Origin: Candidatus Saccharimonadota bacterium
Lineage (GTDB): Bacteria > Patescibacteriota > Saccharimonadia > Saccharimonadales > UBA4665
DNA length: 6,786 nucleotides
Assembly: GCA_029288515.1 (NCBI GenBank)
Contig: JARIHB010000132.1
Location: 1-6,786, forward strand
Direction of reading: 5' to 3'
A program made the position numbers and the translations under genes. Positions 1 to 5,952 of the stretch are shown one piece after another (position 1 is the first letter of the stretch; each line of letters starts with the position of its first letter). The notes beneath the pieces are model-generated. The model was not told the DNA's origin. It did no database searches and saw only the letters and a list, made by a program, of their open reading frames with translations.

Positions 1-936
1 GTGCCGGTGCATGCAGCCGCTGCAGCTCCTCCGGCAAACTCGCCATCGCTTACGACAGTTACCGACGAGCAGCTCGCATCGGGCGCCCTCAAGCCACCAA
101 CACTTACCAAATCTAATGCAGGTACGCCGATTGCTGGTCAGCCTAAGGGCCAAAAAGGCCTGGGGTACAAGGGTATGCCCAGCGCTCCTGGCGCAGCAGC
201 CGCAAAGCAATCAAACATAGCCAGCTTGTTGTCCGGGCCATACTATTGGTATAACGTAGGGTCGCAGGGCATTTCCTCTGGCACGTTGCCAGAAGGCACG
301 TACGCCAACTTCACCATTGCAAAACCGACGCTTACTGCAGGCGACTACCACACTCTTGCTGAAATCGCCGTCCAAAAGACTATCGGCGGCCAACGGCAAA
401 TCGTTGAGGTAGGCTGGAACGTCGACCCAGTCGTTAACGGCGACTCCAATCCGCACCTGTTCGTCTACCACTGGGTTAACGGTGCACCGACATGCTACAA
501 CGGCTGTGGATTCGTTGACTGGCCATCGAACCCGATAAACGCCGGCACCACTCTATCGCTTTCCTCTAGCAAAAAATTCGGCATTCATCACTCTGGTGGC
601 GCTTGGTGGATTGCGTACGACACTGATTGGGTTGGTTACTTCCCCGATACACTGTGGACCAGCGCTGGCGTGAGTGGGTTTACCAACAGTGACCTAGTAC
701 AGCTCTTTGGCGAAGTTGCATCGAGCACCGGCACCTCTACATGTACGGACATGGGCAATGCCTTACACGGTACCGACCCTGCTGCCGCTTTAATTGCGAG
801 CACTACGTACATTAATTTCCCGACTACTTCGATTAACCTGAACGTACATGAGGCAACTCCGGTAGGCGCCTACGCCGGATACACCGAGAATGCCCTCAGC
901 CTTCGTTCCTTCCGATACGGCGGTCCTGGCTGTTGA
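1..936 (+). CDS. Neprosin-family (DUF239) secreted putative glutamic peptidase, 5' partial
   Basis: Neprosins are secreted glutamic endopeptidases that cleave at proline; they are best known from plants and also occur in bacteria. Numbering from base 1, residues about 78-311 form the domain. It contains a VEVGW segment (Glu136), then PHLFVYHW, a CYNGC cysteine pair (165/169) and FGEVAS (Glu238). The two Glu are 102 residues apart, close to the 109 between E188 and E297, the catalytic pair recalled for Nepenthes neprosin, so both catalytic residues are probably present. Residues 1-75 are a low-complexity Ala/Pro/Lys propeptide-like linker. The frame is open to the window edge and begins VPVHAAAAA, which resembles a signal-peptidase cleavage region. 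The GTG at base 1 is therefore probably internal, with the signal peptide lying upstream. The gene ends in tandem stops TGA TAA (934-939). It is the only plus-strand gene and converges on the ABC operon. Family assignment is good; peptidase activity is inferred. Confidence 0.85.
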   Translation: MPVHAAAAAPPANSPSLTTVTDEQLASGALKPPTLTKSNAGTPIAGQPKGQKGLGYKGMPSAPGAAAAKQSNIASLLSGPYYWYNVGSQGISSGTLPEGTYANFTIAKPTLTAGDYHTLAEIAVQKTIGGQRQIVEVGWNVDPVVNGDSNPHLFVYHWVNGAPTCYNGCGFVDWPSNPINAGTTLSLSSSKKFGIHHSGGAWWIAYDTDWVGYFPDTLWTSAGVSGFTNSDLVQLFGEVASSTGTSTCTDMGNALHGTDPAAALIASTTYINFPTTSINLNVHEATPVGAYAGYTENALSLRSFRYGGPGC

Positions 937-964
937 TAATTACATAGTCAACGACACGTCGATC

Positions 965-992
965 AAAGAGACCTGCATGTGCAGGTCTCTTT
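965..992. terminator. Bidirectional rho-independent terminator between convergent genes
   Basis: Arms AAAGAGACCTGCA (965-977) and TGCAGGTCTCTTT (980-992) are perfect inverted repeats. The realistic hairpin has about 12 bp with a 4-base loop. The plus-strand RNA continues into U-rich TTTCTT. The minus-strand RNA also ends in U residues because the left arm starts with AAA. The hairpin sits 28 bp after the neprosin stop and 54 bp after the permease stop, so it can serve both. Positions 937-1046 hold nothing else recognisable. Confidence 0.85.
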
Positions 993-1046
993 CTTATGAG
1001 TTTATCAAAGTAACTATCAGCTCGGGATCTTCAGACCCTCACCCCA

Positions 1047-2687
1047 CTACTCCGCCTCTAAATCACGGCGCTCAAATGCCAGCACACCGGCTGCCATCAA
1101 TGCCAGGCCGATGGCCGTCATCACCGAAAACGTTAGCCAGTCAGGTGTAGCCGCCGGCACCAGCGACACGTGATGCAATAATGATGTGCCAGCCACCACG
1201 TCATTCATCTTTACAATCGACGCCACAATATCAACAGTAAACGACCAGGCGATAACTATATACATAGCCAGGCTGGTGAACTTTGGAAGCAGCCCATACA
1301 ATAGTACGCCCACACCCAACAGCAGCATGACTGGGCCGAGAACATTAAGGCCGCCAAATACCAGGCTTACAAAACCTACTGGTATATCTTGCGTTTTGGC
1401 CACTGCCCACACCGCAAAGTTAGCGATGATCGTTATAGCTGTCGCTCCGCCAATGATAAGCACCAAACGCGTACTCAGCCACCGGCGGCGGCTTACCGTA
1501 CCGCTCACCACGTTATCCAGCCGGCCGCTTGCTTCTTCTCCGCGAGCAGCGCCCATACTAGTGGCAACCATCACCATAAGTATAGTCACCAGCAAATAAC
1601 TCGCAGCGCTTAGATATGCCAGTGCTAAGCCGGCCGTTGGGTTTCCGCTCAAATTGCCGAACGTTTCCGTTAGTGCGCTTGTAGTAGATAATGCGCTCAC
1701 GACTGTTTTAACGACCGCGGCAACAATAATAGCAAACGATACAGCCGCAAGTAACCAACTAAATAGCACCGTACGGGTTAAACGAAAATGAAAACCAAGC
1801 GGCGAGTTCAGCAAGGTGAAATGCGGCTTGGCGGTATCGGAGTCGGCAATAAAGCTCTCGTCCACGTCACGCTTTGCCGCCAGCCATACCCCGACTGCCG
1901 CACATACAATTGTTAGTACGGCGAGTAGTAAAAGCCACCGGGGCTGCGAATGATAGAATGGTTGTACTTTATCTATCCATCCAAAGGGGGTGAAATTTTT
2001 GAGCCATGCCAAGCTATCGACGGCAGTTCCTATGGAACGTATAACGAAGAGCGGGATAATGACGCTCAGGCCATACAGTACCGCCCGGCGCCTGGTCGCC
2101 GCCAGCTGGCTGGTGACAGCGCCAATTGCCATAGCCAAAGCAGCACCAGCTATCACAACTAAGCCATACAGCAGACAACTCCCTGCCGGAAGCGAAAATT
2201 TCGGGCTATGCCCAACAGCCAGCAGGATAAATACCGTCAAGGCATAGATAATCAGAAGGCCTCCAGCCGCTCCGCGAAGGGTTCTGGCAGTCGCCCGTGG
2301 AGCCGCCGTTTGTCCGGTTAGCAACAGCTCCCAGCGTCCGTTCTCTTCCTGGCCGCGCAACATCTTGGTAATAAATAGCAAGCCCCATACGGCGCCTATC
2401 AGCGCTATGGCGGGCAAAATCCGGTATTCCATATAGCCACCAGGGCTAAGGATATCGGCGTGTCTATTACCATAAAATAAGCCCAGCGCAGCGTTCTCTG
2501 CCAGGCCCTGCACTACCTTCGCCCGCTCGGCTGCATCCGGGTACGCGGCAACGATGCCAGCGGCCTGGGCCGCGCTTTCGGCTGCCGCAAAGAGCCCGAA
2601 CACTACCGCCCCCGCTATTACTCGCCGGAACGTAAAACGTTCGATGACTCGTTTAGCGCCGACTACCGCAGCCACGGCGGCACTCAC
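1047..2687 (-). CDS. ABC-2-type exporter permease, 12-TM duplicated form (polyketide-antibiotic-exporter-like)
   Basis: This is the membrane subunit of an ABC exporter, 546 residues. By eye there are about twelve hydrophobic segments in two sets of six: near 22-43, 89-107, 138-157, 168-191, 202-220 and 250-270, then 308-330, 354-377, 405-428, 438-465, 471-493 and 517-537. The halves are duplicated: cytoplasmic loop RGQEENGRWELLLTG (111-125) matches RGEEASGRLDNVVSG (382-396), each following the second TM of its half, where a coupling helix would contact the ATPase. Length and layout resemble the fused permeases of actinobacterial antibiotic exporters such as the mycobacterial Rv1217c/Rv1218c type. 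The GTG start overlaps the TGA of the out-of-frame ATPase tail (GTGA, 2687-2684), so translation is probably coupled. No separate Shine-Dalgarno is obvious. The substrate is unknown; lipophilic toxins or antibiotics are the family guess. Confidence 0.86.
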   Translation of the reverse strand: MSAAVAAVVGAKRVIERFTFRRVIAGAVVFGLFAAAESAAQAAGIVAAYPDAAERAKVVQGLAENAALGLFYGNRHADILSPGGYMEYRILPAIALIGAVWGLLFITKMLRGQEENGRWELLLTGQTAAPRATARTLRGAAGGLLIIYALTVFILLAVGHSPKFSLPAGSCLLYGLVVIAGAALAMAIGAVTSQLAATRRRAVLYGLSVIIPLFVIRSIGTAVDSLAWLKNFTPFGWIDKVQPFYHSQPRWLLLLAVLTIVCAAVGVWLAAKRDVDESFIADSDTAKPHFTLLNSPLGFHFRLTRTVLFSWLLAAVSFAIIVAAVVKTVVSALSTTSALTETFGNLSGNPTAGLALAYLSAASYLLVTILMVMVATSMGAARGEEASGRLDNVVSGTVSRRRWLSTRLVLIIGGATAITIIANFAVWAVAKTQDIPVGFVSLVFGGLNVLGPVMLLLGVGVLLYGLLPKFTSLAMYIVIAWSFTVDIVASIVKMNDVVAGTSLLHHVSLVPAATPDWLTFSVMTAIGLALMAAGVLAFERRDLEAE

Positions 2688-2773
2688 TGCTTAACCCCGG
2701 CCTTCGCCTGGTCTCCATACAGCGATAAGAATAATTCTTCCAACGATGGTTCACGGCTCAATAAGGTTAGCGG
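2684..2773 (-). pseudogene. Out-of-frame C-terminal tail of the ABC ATPase
   Basis: Read one frame away from the ATPase, this stretch encodes 29 residues beginning PLTLLSREPSLEELFLSLYG and ending in VKQ-stop. The SREPSLEELFLxxYG pattern is the characteristic C-terminal end of drug-exporter ABC ATPases, where the preceding frame ends as LAAAHR. The tail's TGA overlaps the permease GTG start (GTGA), as expected of the ancestral gene end. One extra base around the CCCACCGC run (about 2770-2778) would join the frames. No convincing slippery heptamer is visible; the nearby GTTTTGG does not fit X XXY YYZ. A single-base deletion or read error is therefore likelier than programmed -1 frameshifting. 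Confidence 0.85.
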
Positions 2774-3582
2774 TGGGCTGCGGCCAAAACGGTTAACAAT
2801 TCGTCGATGGGGCCGTGCACCTGGCACGTCAGATGGTTACGCTGCACACTCACGTTGCCCACACCTTTTACTGCATCAACGGCCGGTGGTTTGTTTTTAA
2901 ACGTAGCCTCCACCGTTACTGCCGATAAGTGTCGCAGTTCAGCGAGTGTGCCCAGCTCTACGAGCTTGCCAGCCCGCAGCACGCCCACCCGATCGCACAG
3001 TGCCTCAACTTCTCCTAAAATATGCGACGACAAAAAGACCGTCTGGCCGTTATCCTTAGCCTCTTTGATCGCTTCGCGGAAGACTTCTTCCATCAGTGGG
3101 TCCAGCCCGCTGGTCGGTTCGTCAAGAACCAGCAAGTCAGCACGTGAGGCCAAGGCAGCGATCAGCGCCACCTTTTGCTTATTGCCTTTAGAGTAAGCGC
3201 GAACCTTTTTGTTCCGATCCAACTCGAAGCGTCCGATAAGCTGGTCACGGTACGCAGTGTCGGTTGAGCCGTGAATTTTTGCCAGCAAATGCAGCGTTTC
3301 CATGCCAGTTAAGAAAGGCCACAGATTAGCTTCGCCCGGCACATAGGCCAGCGACGCATGAGCAGCTTCTTTTTGTTTGTGGGCGTCTTTGCCAAAAATG
3401 GTCACCTGGCCGGCGGTTGGCTTGATCATCCCCAGCATCAGACGGATGGTCGTCGTTTTACCAGCCCCGTTGGGGCCGAGATAGCCGAGGACTTCGCCCT
3501 TTTTAATGGCCAAATGTAAATTATCAAGGGCGACAAAGTTCCCATATTTTTTGGTCAAGCCGCTTATCTCTACTGCATCCAT
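2767..3582 (-). CDS. ABC transporter ATP-binding protein (frame broken near the C-terminus)
   Basis: This is the ATPase driving the permease encoded just downstream. Its motifs, in order, are Walker A GPNGAGKTT (36-44), a VPGE segment (81-84) with Glu in place of the usual Q-loop Gln, signature YSKGNKQK (130-137), Walker B LLVLDEP (150-156), D-loop GLDP (159-162) and switch His in SSH (185-187). The Q-to-E form and YSKGN signature are common in drug/polyketide-exporter ATPases of this subgroup. ATG start at 3582, with AAGG (3591-3594) eight bases upstream as a modest ribosome site. The frame stops at residue 271 with TAA, short of the family's usual conserved tail. That tail is encoded intact one frame away (2684-2773). 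Restoring one base gives 299 residues and a GTGA overlap with the permease start. The nucleotide-binding core is complete, so the protein may still bind ATP. The break could be a real mutation or a sequencing error. Confidence 0.93.
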   Translation of the reverse strand: MDAVEISGLTKKYGNFVALDNLHLAIKKGEVLGYLGPNGAGKTTTIRLMLGMIKPTAGQVTIFGKDAHKQKEAAHASLAYVPGEANLWPFLTGMETLHLLAKIHGSTDTAYRDQLIGRFELDRNKKVRAYSKGNKQKVALIAALASRADLLVLDEPTSGLDPLMEEVFREAIKEAKDNGQTVFLSSHILGEVEALCDRVGVLRAGKLVELGTLAELRHLSAVTVEATFKNKPPAVDAVKGVGNVSVQRNHLTCQVHGPIDELLTVLAAAHR

Positions 3583-3617
3583 GCTGCCAGCCTTACTTTT
3601 TATGTTATTGCTATTTC

Positions 3618-3661
3618 AAAAGTACCAAAAACTGCTGAAAGCAACAAGCTGGGTACCTTTT
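3618..3661. repeat. Interrupted inverted repeat upstream of the ABC operon
   Basis: Arms AAAAGTACC (3618-3626) and GGTACCTTTT (3652-3661) are complementary apart from one unpaired base and are separated by 25 bases. They lie in the 108-bp gap (3583-3690) between the hypothetical gene and the ABC ATPase, where the exporter promoter should be. On the minus strand a weak TGCT-TTC-AGCA hairpin with a following U run (3627-3643) sits in the loop. The whole could thus be a poor terminator for the upstream gene. Alternatively the outer dyad could be an operator for the exporter. A possible minus-strand promoter lies upstream (TTGCAC at 3683-3688, TATGAA at 3660-3665, 17-base spacer), but its match is only moderate. 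Confidence 0.35.
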
Positions 3662-3690
3662 CATATATGAATACACAATAAGGTGCAATT

Positions 3691-4230
3691 TTAAGCAAGC
3701 ACGACCACAGTAGATGCGGCAACGTTGCGCGCTTCCATAATGTGCGCTTGAGCCTCACTAAAATCTCCGCGGATAACAGTAAAGGGCTTATCTTGTTCTG
3801 CTACATATATAAAATCGGGGTAAGTAACCGTTTCTGTTTTAATAGGGAAGCTACCAACGACGCCCTTATCCTGACCCTCCAGAATTTCGGCCATATCCCC
3901 TAAAGGTCTATAGTCTGTCCGGTAGCGAACTCCCCAGGCTGCATCTTCGCCCGATAGTTCTGTAAGACAGTTGATGTACAAAGCCTGATACACACATAGC
4001 CTTGCAAGGGCTAAGGTCGTTATTTTGTTGTGCTCCCGATTTGCTTCGAGCTTATTCCGCATAGCGATTATACCCTCAGAGGTACTCCTCACCCCGTCCG
4101 CTGCATTATAGAGCTCCGCCTCGAACTGCTCTTGCTCGGGAGACAACGACTGACTGCCGCGCATCAGCCAATACCGAGCCGTAGCTTCAGACGGATTACG
4201 CGCAGTGACGACTCCTTCAACAGTAAACAT
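3691..4230 (-). CDS. Hypothetical protein, 179 residues
   Basis: I do not recognise this protein. It has no signal peptide or clear membrane segment and looks soluble. Residues 30-95 are probably helical, with a charged stretch (PEQEQFEAELYNAADG, then MRNKLEANREHNK). Residues 125-179 look like alternating strands (VVGSFPIKTETVTYP, FIYVAEQ, PFTVIRGDF) and end in a hydrophobic STVVVLA. There are only two Cys (79, 88) and no obvious catalytic motif. Coding evidence is the long open frame, ordinary amino-acid composition and a fit between neighbours on the same strand. The ATG at 4230 has no Shine-Dalgarno (CACACTACT precedes it). A GAAGGAG inside the fifth to seventh codons is not followed by a start codon. 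Inverted repeats lie just upstream. The stop is 108 bp before the ABC ATPase start, so it could be co-transcribed with the exporter, although a separate promoter is equally possible. Confidence 0.62.
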   Translation of the reverse strand: MFTVEGVVTARNPSEATARYWLMRGSQSLSPEQEQFEAELYNAADGVRSTSEGIIAMRNKLEANREHNKITTLALARLCVYQALYINCLTELSGEDAAWGVRYRTDYRPLGDMAEILEGQDKGVVGSFPIKTETVTYPDFIYVAEQDKPFTVIRGDFSEAQAHIMEARNVAASTVVVLA

Positions 4231-4236
4231 AGTAGT

Positions 4237-4275
4237 GTGATCGTATCACTGTTTTGCGTAATAGCAAAGCATTAC
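4237..4275. repeat. Two related dyads in the hypothetical gene's upstream region
   Basis: GTGAT-CGT-ATCAC (4237-4249) is a perfect 5-bp-arm dyad with a 3-base spacer, ending 7 bases from the start codon. GTAAT-A-GC-AAA-GC-ATTAC (4258-4275) is a second dyad with one bulged A. The outer arms GTGAT/ATCAC and GTAAT/ATTAC differ at one position. They overlap the candidate -10 and -35 boxes respectively, an arrangement typical of operators. The second could instead form a small RNA hairpin after the spherulin-4 stop, but it lacks a U tract, so it is not a convincing terminator. Confidence 0.35.
4240..4267 (-). promoter_or_regulatory. Candidate promoter of the hypothetical gene, giving a leaderless or near-leaderless transcript
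   Basis: On the minus strand, TTGCTA (4262-4267) and TACGAT (4240-4245) are separated by 16 bases, a moderate match to sigma-70 boxes. Transcription would begin a few bases before or at the ATG at 4230. This fits the absence of a ribosome binding site. The assignment is inferred from weak boxes only. Confidence 0.3.
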
Positions 4276-4283
4276 CTATTTAG

Positions 4284-5231
4284 CTACCCGCAAGATGACC
4301 GGAAACTGCTCCAGTAGGTGCCGTTTTGCAGAAAATTCCAAGGTGTAGCCGGCGGACTTGTTTGAACGGTGTAGTTCGTTACATCTACCAGCCCGGCATT
4401 AAGGCTCTTTAAACTGCTGCATACCGAAGCCACATTGGCTGACGATACGTCGTACACCAGCATACCAATGTCACTGGCCGGATAGTTGCTGACCCACGAC
4501 GGCTGAGAGTAGCCCGCAAGCGTCGCGCTGGTGCCTTCAAAAATCACCAGTTCGTCGGCAATTTGGGTCGGCTGTAGGCCGGTGTCGTCAAGCTGCCAGT
4601 CGGTAGAAGCAGTAGCGCCGGGGTTGGCGATAACATCATCATAATTACTAGGGGCAACAGATTTTATGTAGTCAAATATTTGCCGGTAATACGAGGCGAC
4701 CGAGATATTATCGCCGCCCGTAACGGTGTCGGCAGGAAAGTTACTGACCTGGTCTAAAAAGATACCGTCGATCTGGGTATCCATGCCAGCCGTGCCTAGG
4801 TCGTACACACCGGTGTTATTGCCATTATATTGGTTGTACCACGCGTCAATGTTCGCTTTAACCGTAGCCAACGGAACTGCACCATATGATGTGTCAACGT
4901 AGCCAATTACGTTATGGCCGCCGTCGTGGCATATCTCGATTGCCTGGGCGTAGTCGGTATTGCGGCTTGCAGTAGGGCCATTGTTGCCATTGGCAATCAC
5001 GGTCGAACCGATATTCGAAGTATTGGAATGAGCGCAAGCGTACGACCACGCGTTGCCGGTATTCCACCAGTCCGGATAAACGTACAGCGGGATCAGCTGA
5101 TGCTGGTTGTTAACGCCCCAGCTGGCGTGCGCCACATCGGTTGTAGCAAACCCGCTGGCCGCAATTACGGCTGCAAGTGCGGCTATAAGCATGCCGCTCC
5201 GCAGCGTCTTTATACTCTTTCCTATCTTCAT
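4284..5231 (-). CDS. Secreted spherulation-specific family 4 (spherulin-4, GH135-like) protein
   Basis: The spherulin-4 family includes the fungal enzyme Sph3 (GH135), an endo-acting galactosaminidase with a TIM-barrel fold that cuts galactosaminogalactan. Here residues 1-36 are a signal peptide: basic KIGKSIKTLR, then hydrophobic MLIAALAAVIAASGFA, then cleavage after AHA36. The mature domain shows barrel-strand motifs in order: LIPLYVYPDWW (46-56), HNVIGYVDTSYG (106-117), IDGIFLDQV (154-162), ELVIFEG (227-233) and IGMLVYDVS (255-263). Asp160 and Glu232 probably correspond to conserved carboxylates. The residue after Asp160 is Gln161, where I recall Sph3 having Glu. Length 315 is normal for the family. 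The start is fixed by GGGAGAGGG directly upstream and by the signal peptide. The gene lies 17 bp after the PRTase-like stop, so the two are probably one transcript. The substrate, an extracellular amino-sugar polymer, is inferred from the family. Confidence 0.85.
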   Translation of the reverse strand: MKIGKSIKTLRSGMLIAALAAVIAASGFATTDVAHASWGVNNQHQLIPLYVYPDWWNTGNAWSYACAHSNTSNIGSTVIANGNNGPTASRNTDYAQAIEICHDGGHNVIGYVDTSYGAVPLATVKANIDAWYNQYNGNNTGVYDLGTAGMDTQIDGIFLDQVSNFPADTVTGGDNISVASYYRQIFDYIKSVAPSNYDDVIANPGATASTDWQLDDTGLQPTQIADELVIFEGTSATLAGYSQPSWVSNYPASDIGMLVYDVSSANVASVCSSLKSLNAGLVDVTNYTVQTSPPATPWNFLQNGTYWSSFRSSCG

Positions 5232-5248
5232 ACCCTCTCCCTTTACTA

Positions 5249-5902
5249 TTACAGTACTGTCTCTACATTAATATTAGGAAACTGCCGGCGAAACTCTTCA
5301 ACACTAAGGGGAATATACTGCCGCACAAAAGTGTGATAATGGATACCACCGGGCTCTTCCGTGTAAGCGGGATCGACAACATCCCGCTGCAGCATAGAGA
5401 GTGTATGAACGTCCAGACCGGGGTTTGCATCCCTTAATACCTTAGCTGCGGCATGGGCTGAAAATCCTATGCGCGATACGTCCTCCACTACACATACAGT
5501 GCTAACCTGGAGAGCCAAAGTTTCGTCGTCTGGACTAATAAACCGCATATCGCTGCGCGGTGCACCATCCGGTCTAAATAATCCAATAACGTCCTTACCG
5601 GTATACCGGCCAAGCTGACCGGCAAAATCAGCCATGCCATTAGGCACGAGGGATAGCGCACCTGCCTCTTGTACACATGGATGCATTGCGTACAACCCCA
5701 CTAGCCTATCCACTATTTCCTGATGGTCCCCAAGCCGTTCAGCGTCAACCTTGAGGGTGGGTGGCTCGTCGGTGGGAGCAGCAAAGACAAAGGGCTCGCC
5801 GCTTTGTCTGGTAATAAATGCGCCCCCTTCGCCCAGGCTTTGCCAGACCAATGCAGACTCGTCAGGCGGTACTTCATAATGCAGGCAGGTATCAAATGGC
5901 AT
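5249..5902 (-). CDS. Phosphoribosyltransferase-like protein
   Basis: This 217-residue soluble protein resembles type I phosphoribosyltransferases, which use PRPP to attach ribose phosphate to a base. The resemblance is local. LSLVPNGMADFAGQLGRYTG (83-102) looks like the helix-strand region before the PRPP site. VCVVEDVSRIGFSAHAAAKVLR (136-157) resembles the PRPP-binding loop: hydrophobic strand, acidic pair Glu140-Asp141, glycine-containing loop, helix. The loop VSRIGFS departs from the usual V(I/L)TTGGT, so PRPP binding may be altered. Residues 1-80 match nothing I know. The C-terminus (TEEPGGIHYHTFVRQYIPL, 181-199) has a HYH segment. The ATG is supported by AGGAGG (5908-5913) five bases upstream and by a strong -10 box. 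The gene is followed after 17 bp by the secreted spherulin-4 gene. The biochemical substrate cannot be told. An orotate-PRTase-like or regulatory PRTase fold is my best guess. Confidence 0.6.
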   Translation of the reverse strand: MPFDTCLHYEVPPDESALVWQSLGEGGAFITRQSGEPFVFAAPTDEPPTLKVDAERLGDHQEIVDRLVGLYAMHPCVQEAGALSLVPNGMADFAGQLGRYTGKDVIGLFRPDGAPRSDMRFISPDDETLALQVSTVCVVEDVSRIGFSAHAAAKVLRDANPGLDVHTLSMLQRDVVDPAYTEEPGGIHYHTFVRQYIPLSVEEFRRQFPNINVETVL

Positions 5903-5907
5903 AGTGT

Positions 5908-5913
5908 CCTCCT
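5908..5913 (-). promoter_or_regulatory. Consensus ribosome binding site AGGAGG of the PRTase-like gene
   Basis: A perfect AGGAGG lies five bases before the ATG at 5902. It fixes that start over alternatives and is the strongest Shine-Dalgarno in the window. Confidence 0.8.
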
Positions 5914-5920
5914 GCTCATC

Positions 5921-5949
5921 ATTATAGCCGTAGATTGTTTGAGTGCTAA
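5921..5949 (-). promoter_or_regulatory. Sigma-70-type promoter for the PRTase/spherulin-4 pair
   Basis: The minus strand carries TTAGCA (5944-5949), a 17-base spacer and a perfect TATAAT (5921-5926). The expected start of transcription is near 5914, immediately before the AGGAGG at 5908-5913. The leader would be only about 12 bases, almost entirely ribosome binding site. It lies in the 50-bp gap after the AHSA1 stop, so the PRTase and spherulin-4 genes can be transcribed independently of the ArsR/AHSA1 genes. Confidence 0.65.
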
Positions 5950-5952
5950 AGC

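Noticed and set aside
934..936. Recoded UGA (as in Gracilibacteria or SR1)
   Set aside because: TGA is used as a plain stop here, followed at once by TAA, and again in the GTGA overlap. No gene contains in-frame TGA, so there is no sign of recoding.
1186..1599. Plus-strand open frame of 137 codons over the permease
   Set aside because: Low-complexity Thr/Ser/Ile translation, antisense to well-supported transmembrane coding sequence.
2780..2800. Programmed -1 frameshifting site in the ATPase gene
   Set aside because: GTTTTGG does not form a proper slippery heptamer in the reading frame and I see no strong downstream stem, so simple loss of a base is likelier.
4258..4275. Intrinsic terminator after the spherulin-4 gene
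   Set aside because: The stem is short and bulged, and no U tract follows on the minus strand.
4914..5336. Plus-strand open frame of 140 codons over the spherulin-4 gene
   Set aside because: It lies antisense to a gene with a clear signal peptide, family motifs and ribosome site. Its own translation looks random and Cys/Arg-rich.
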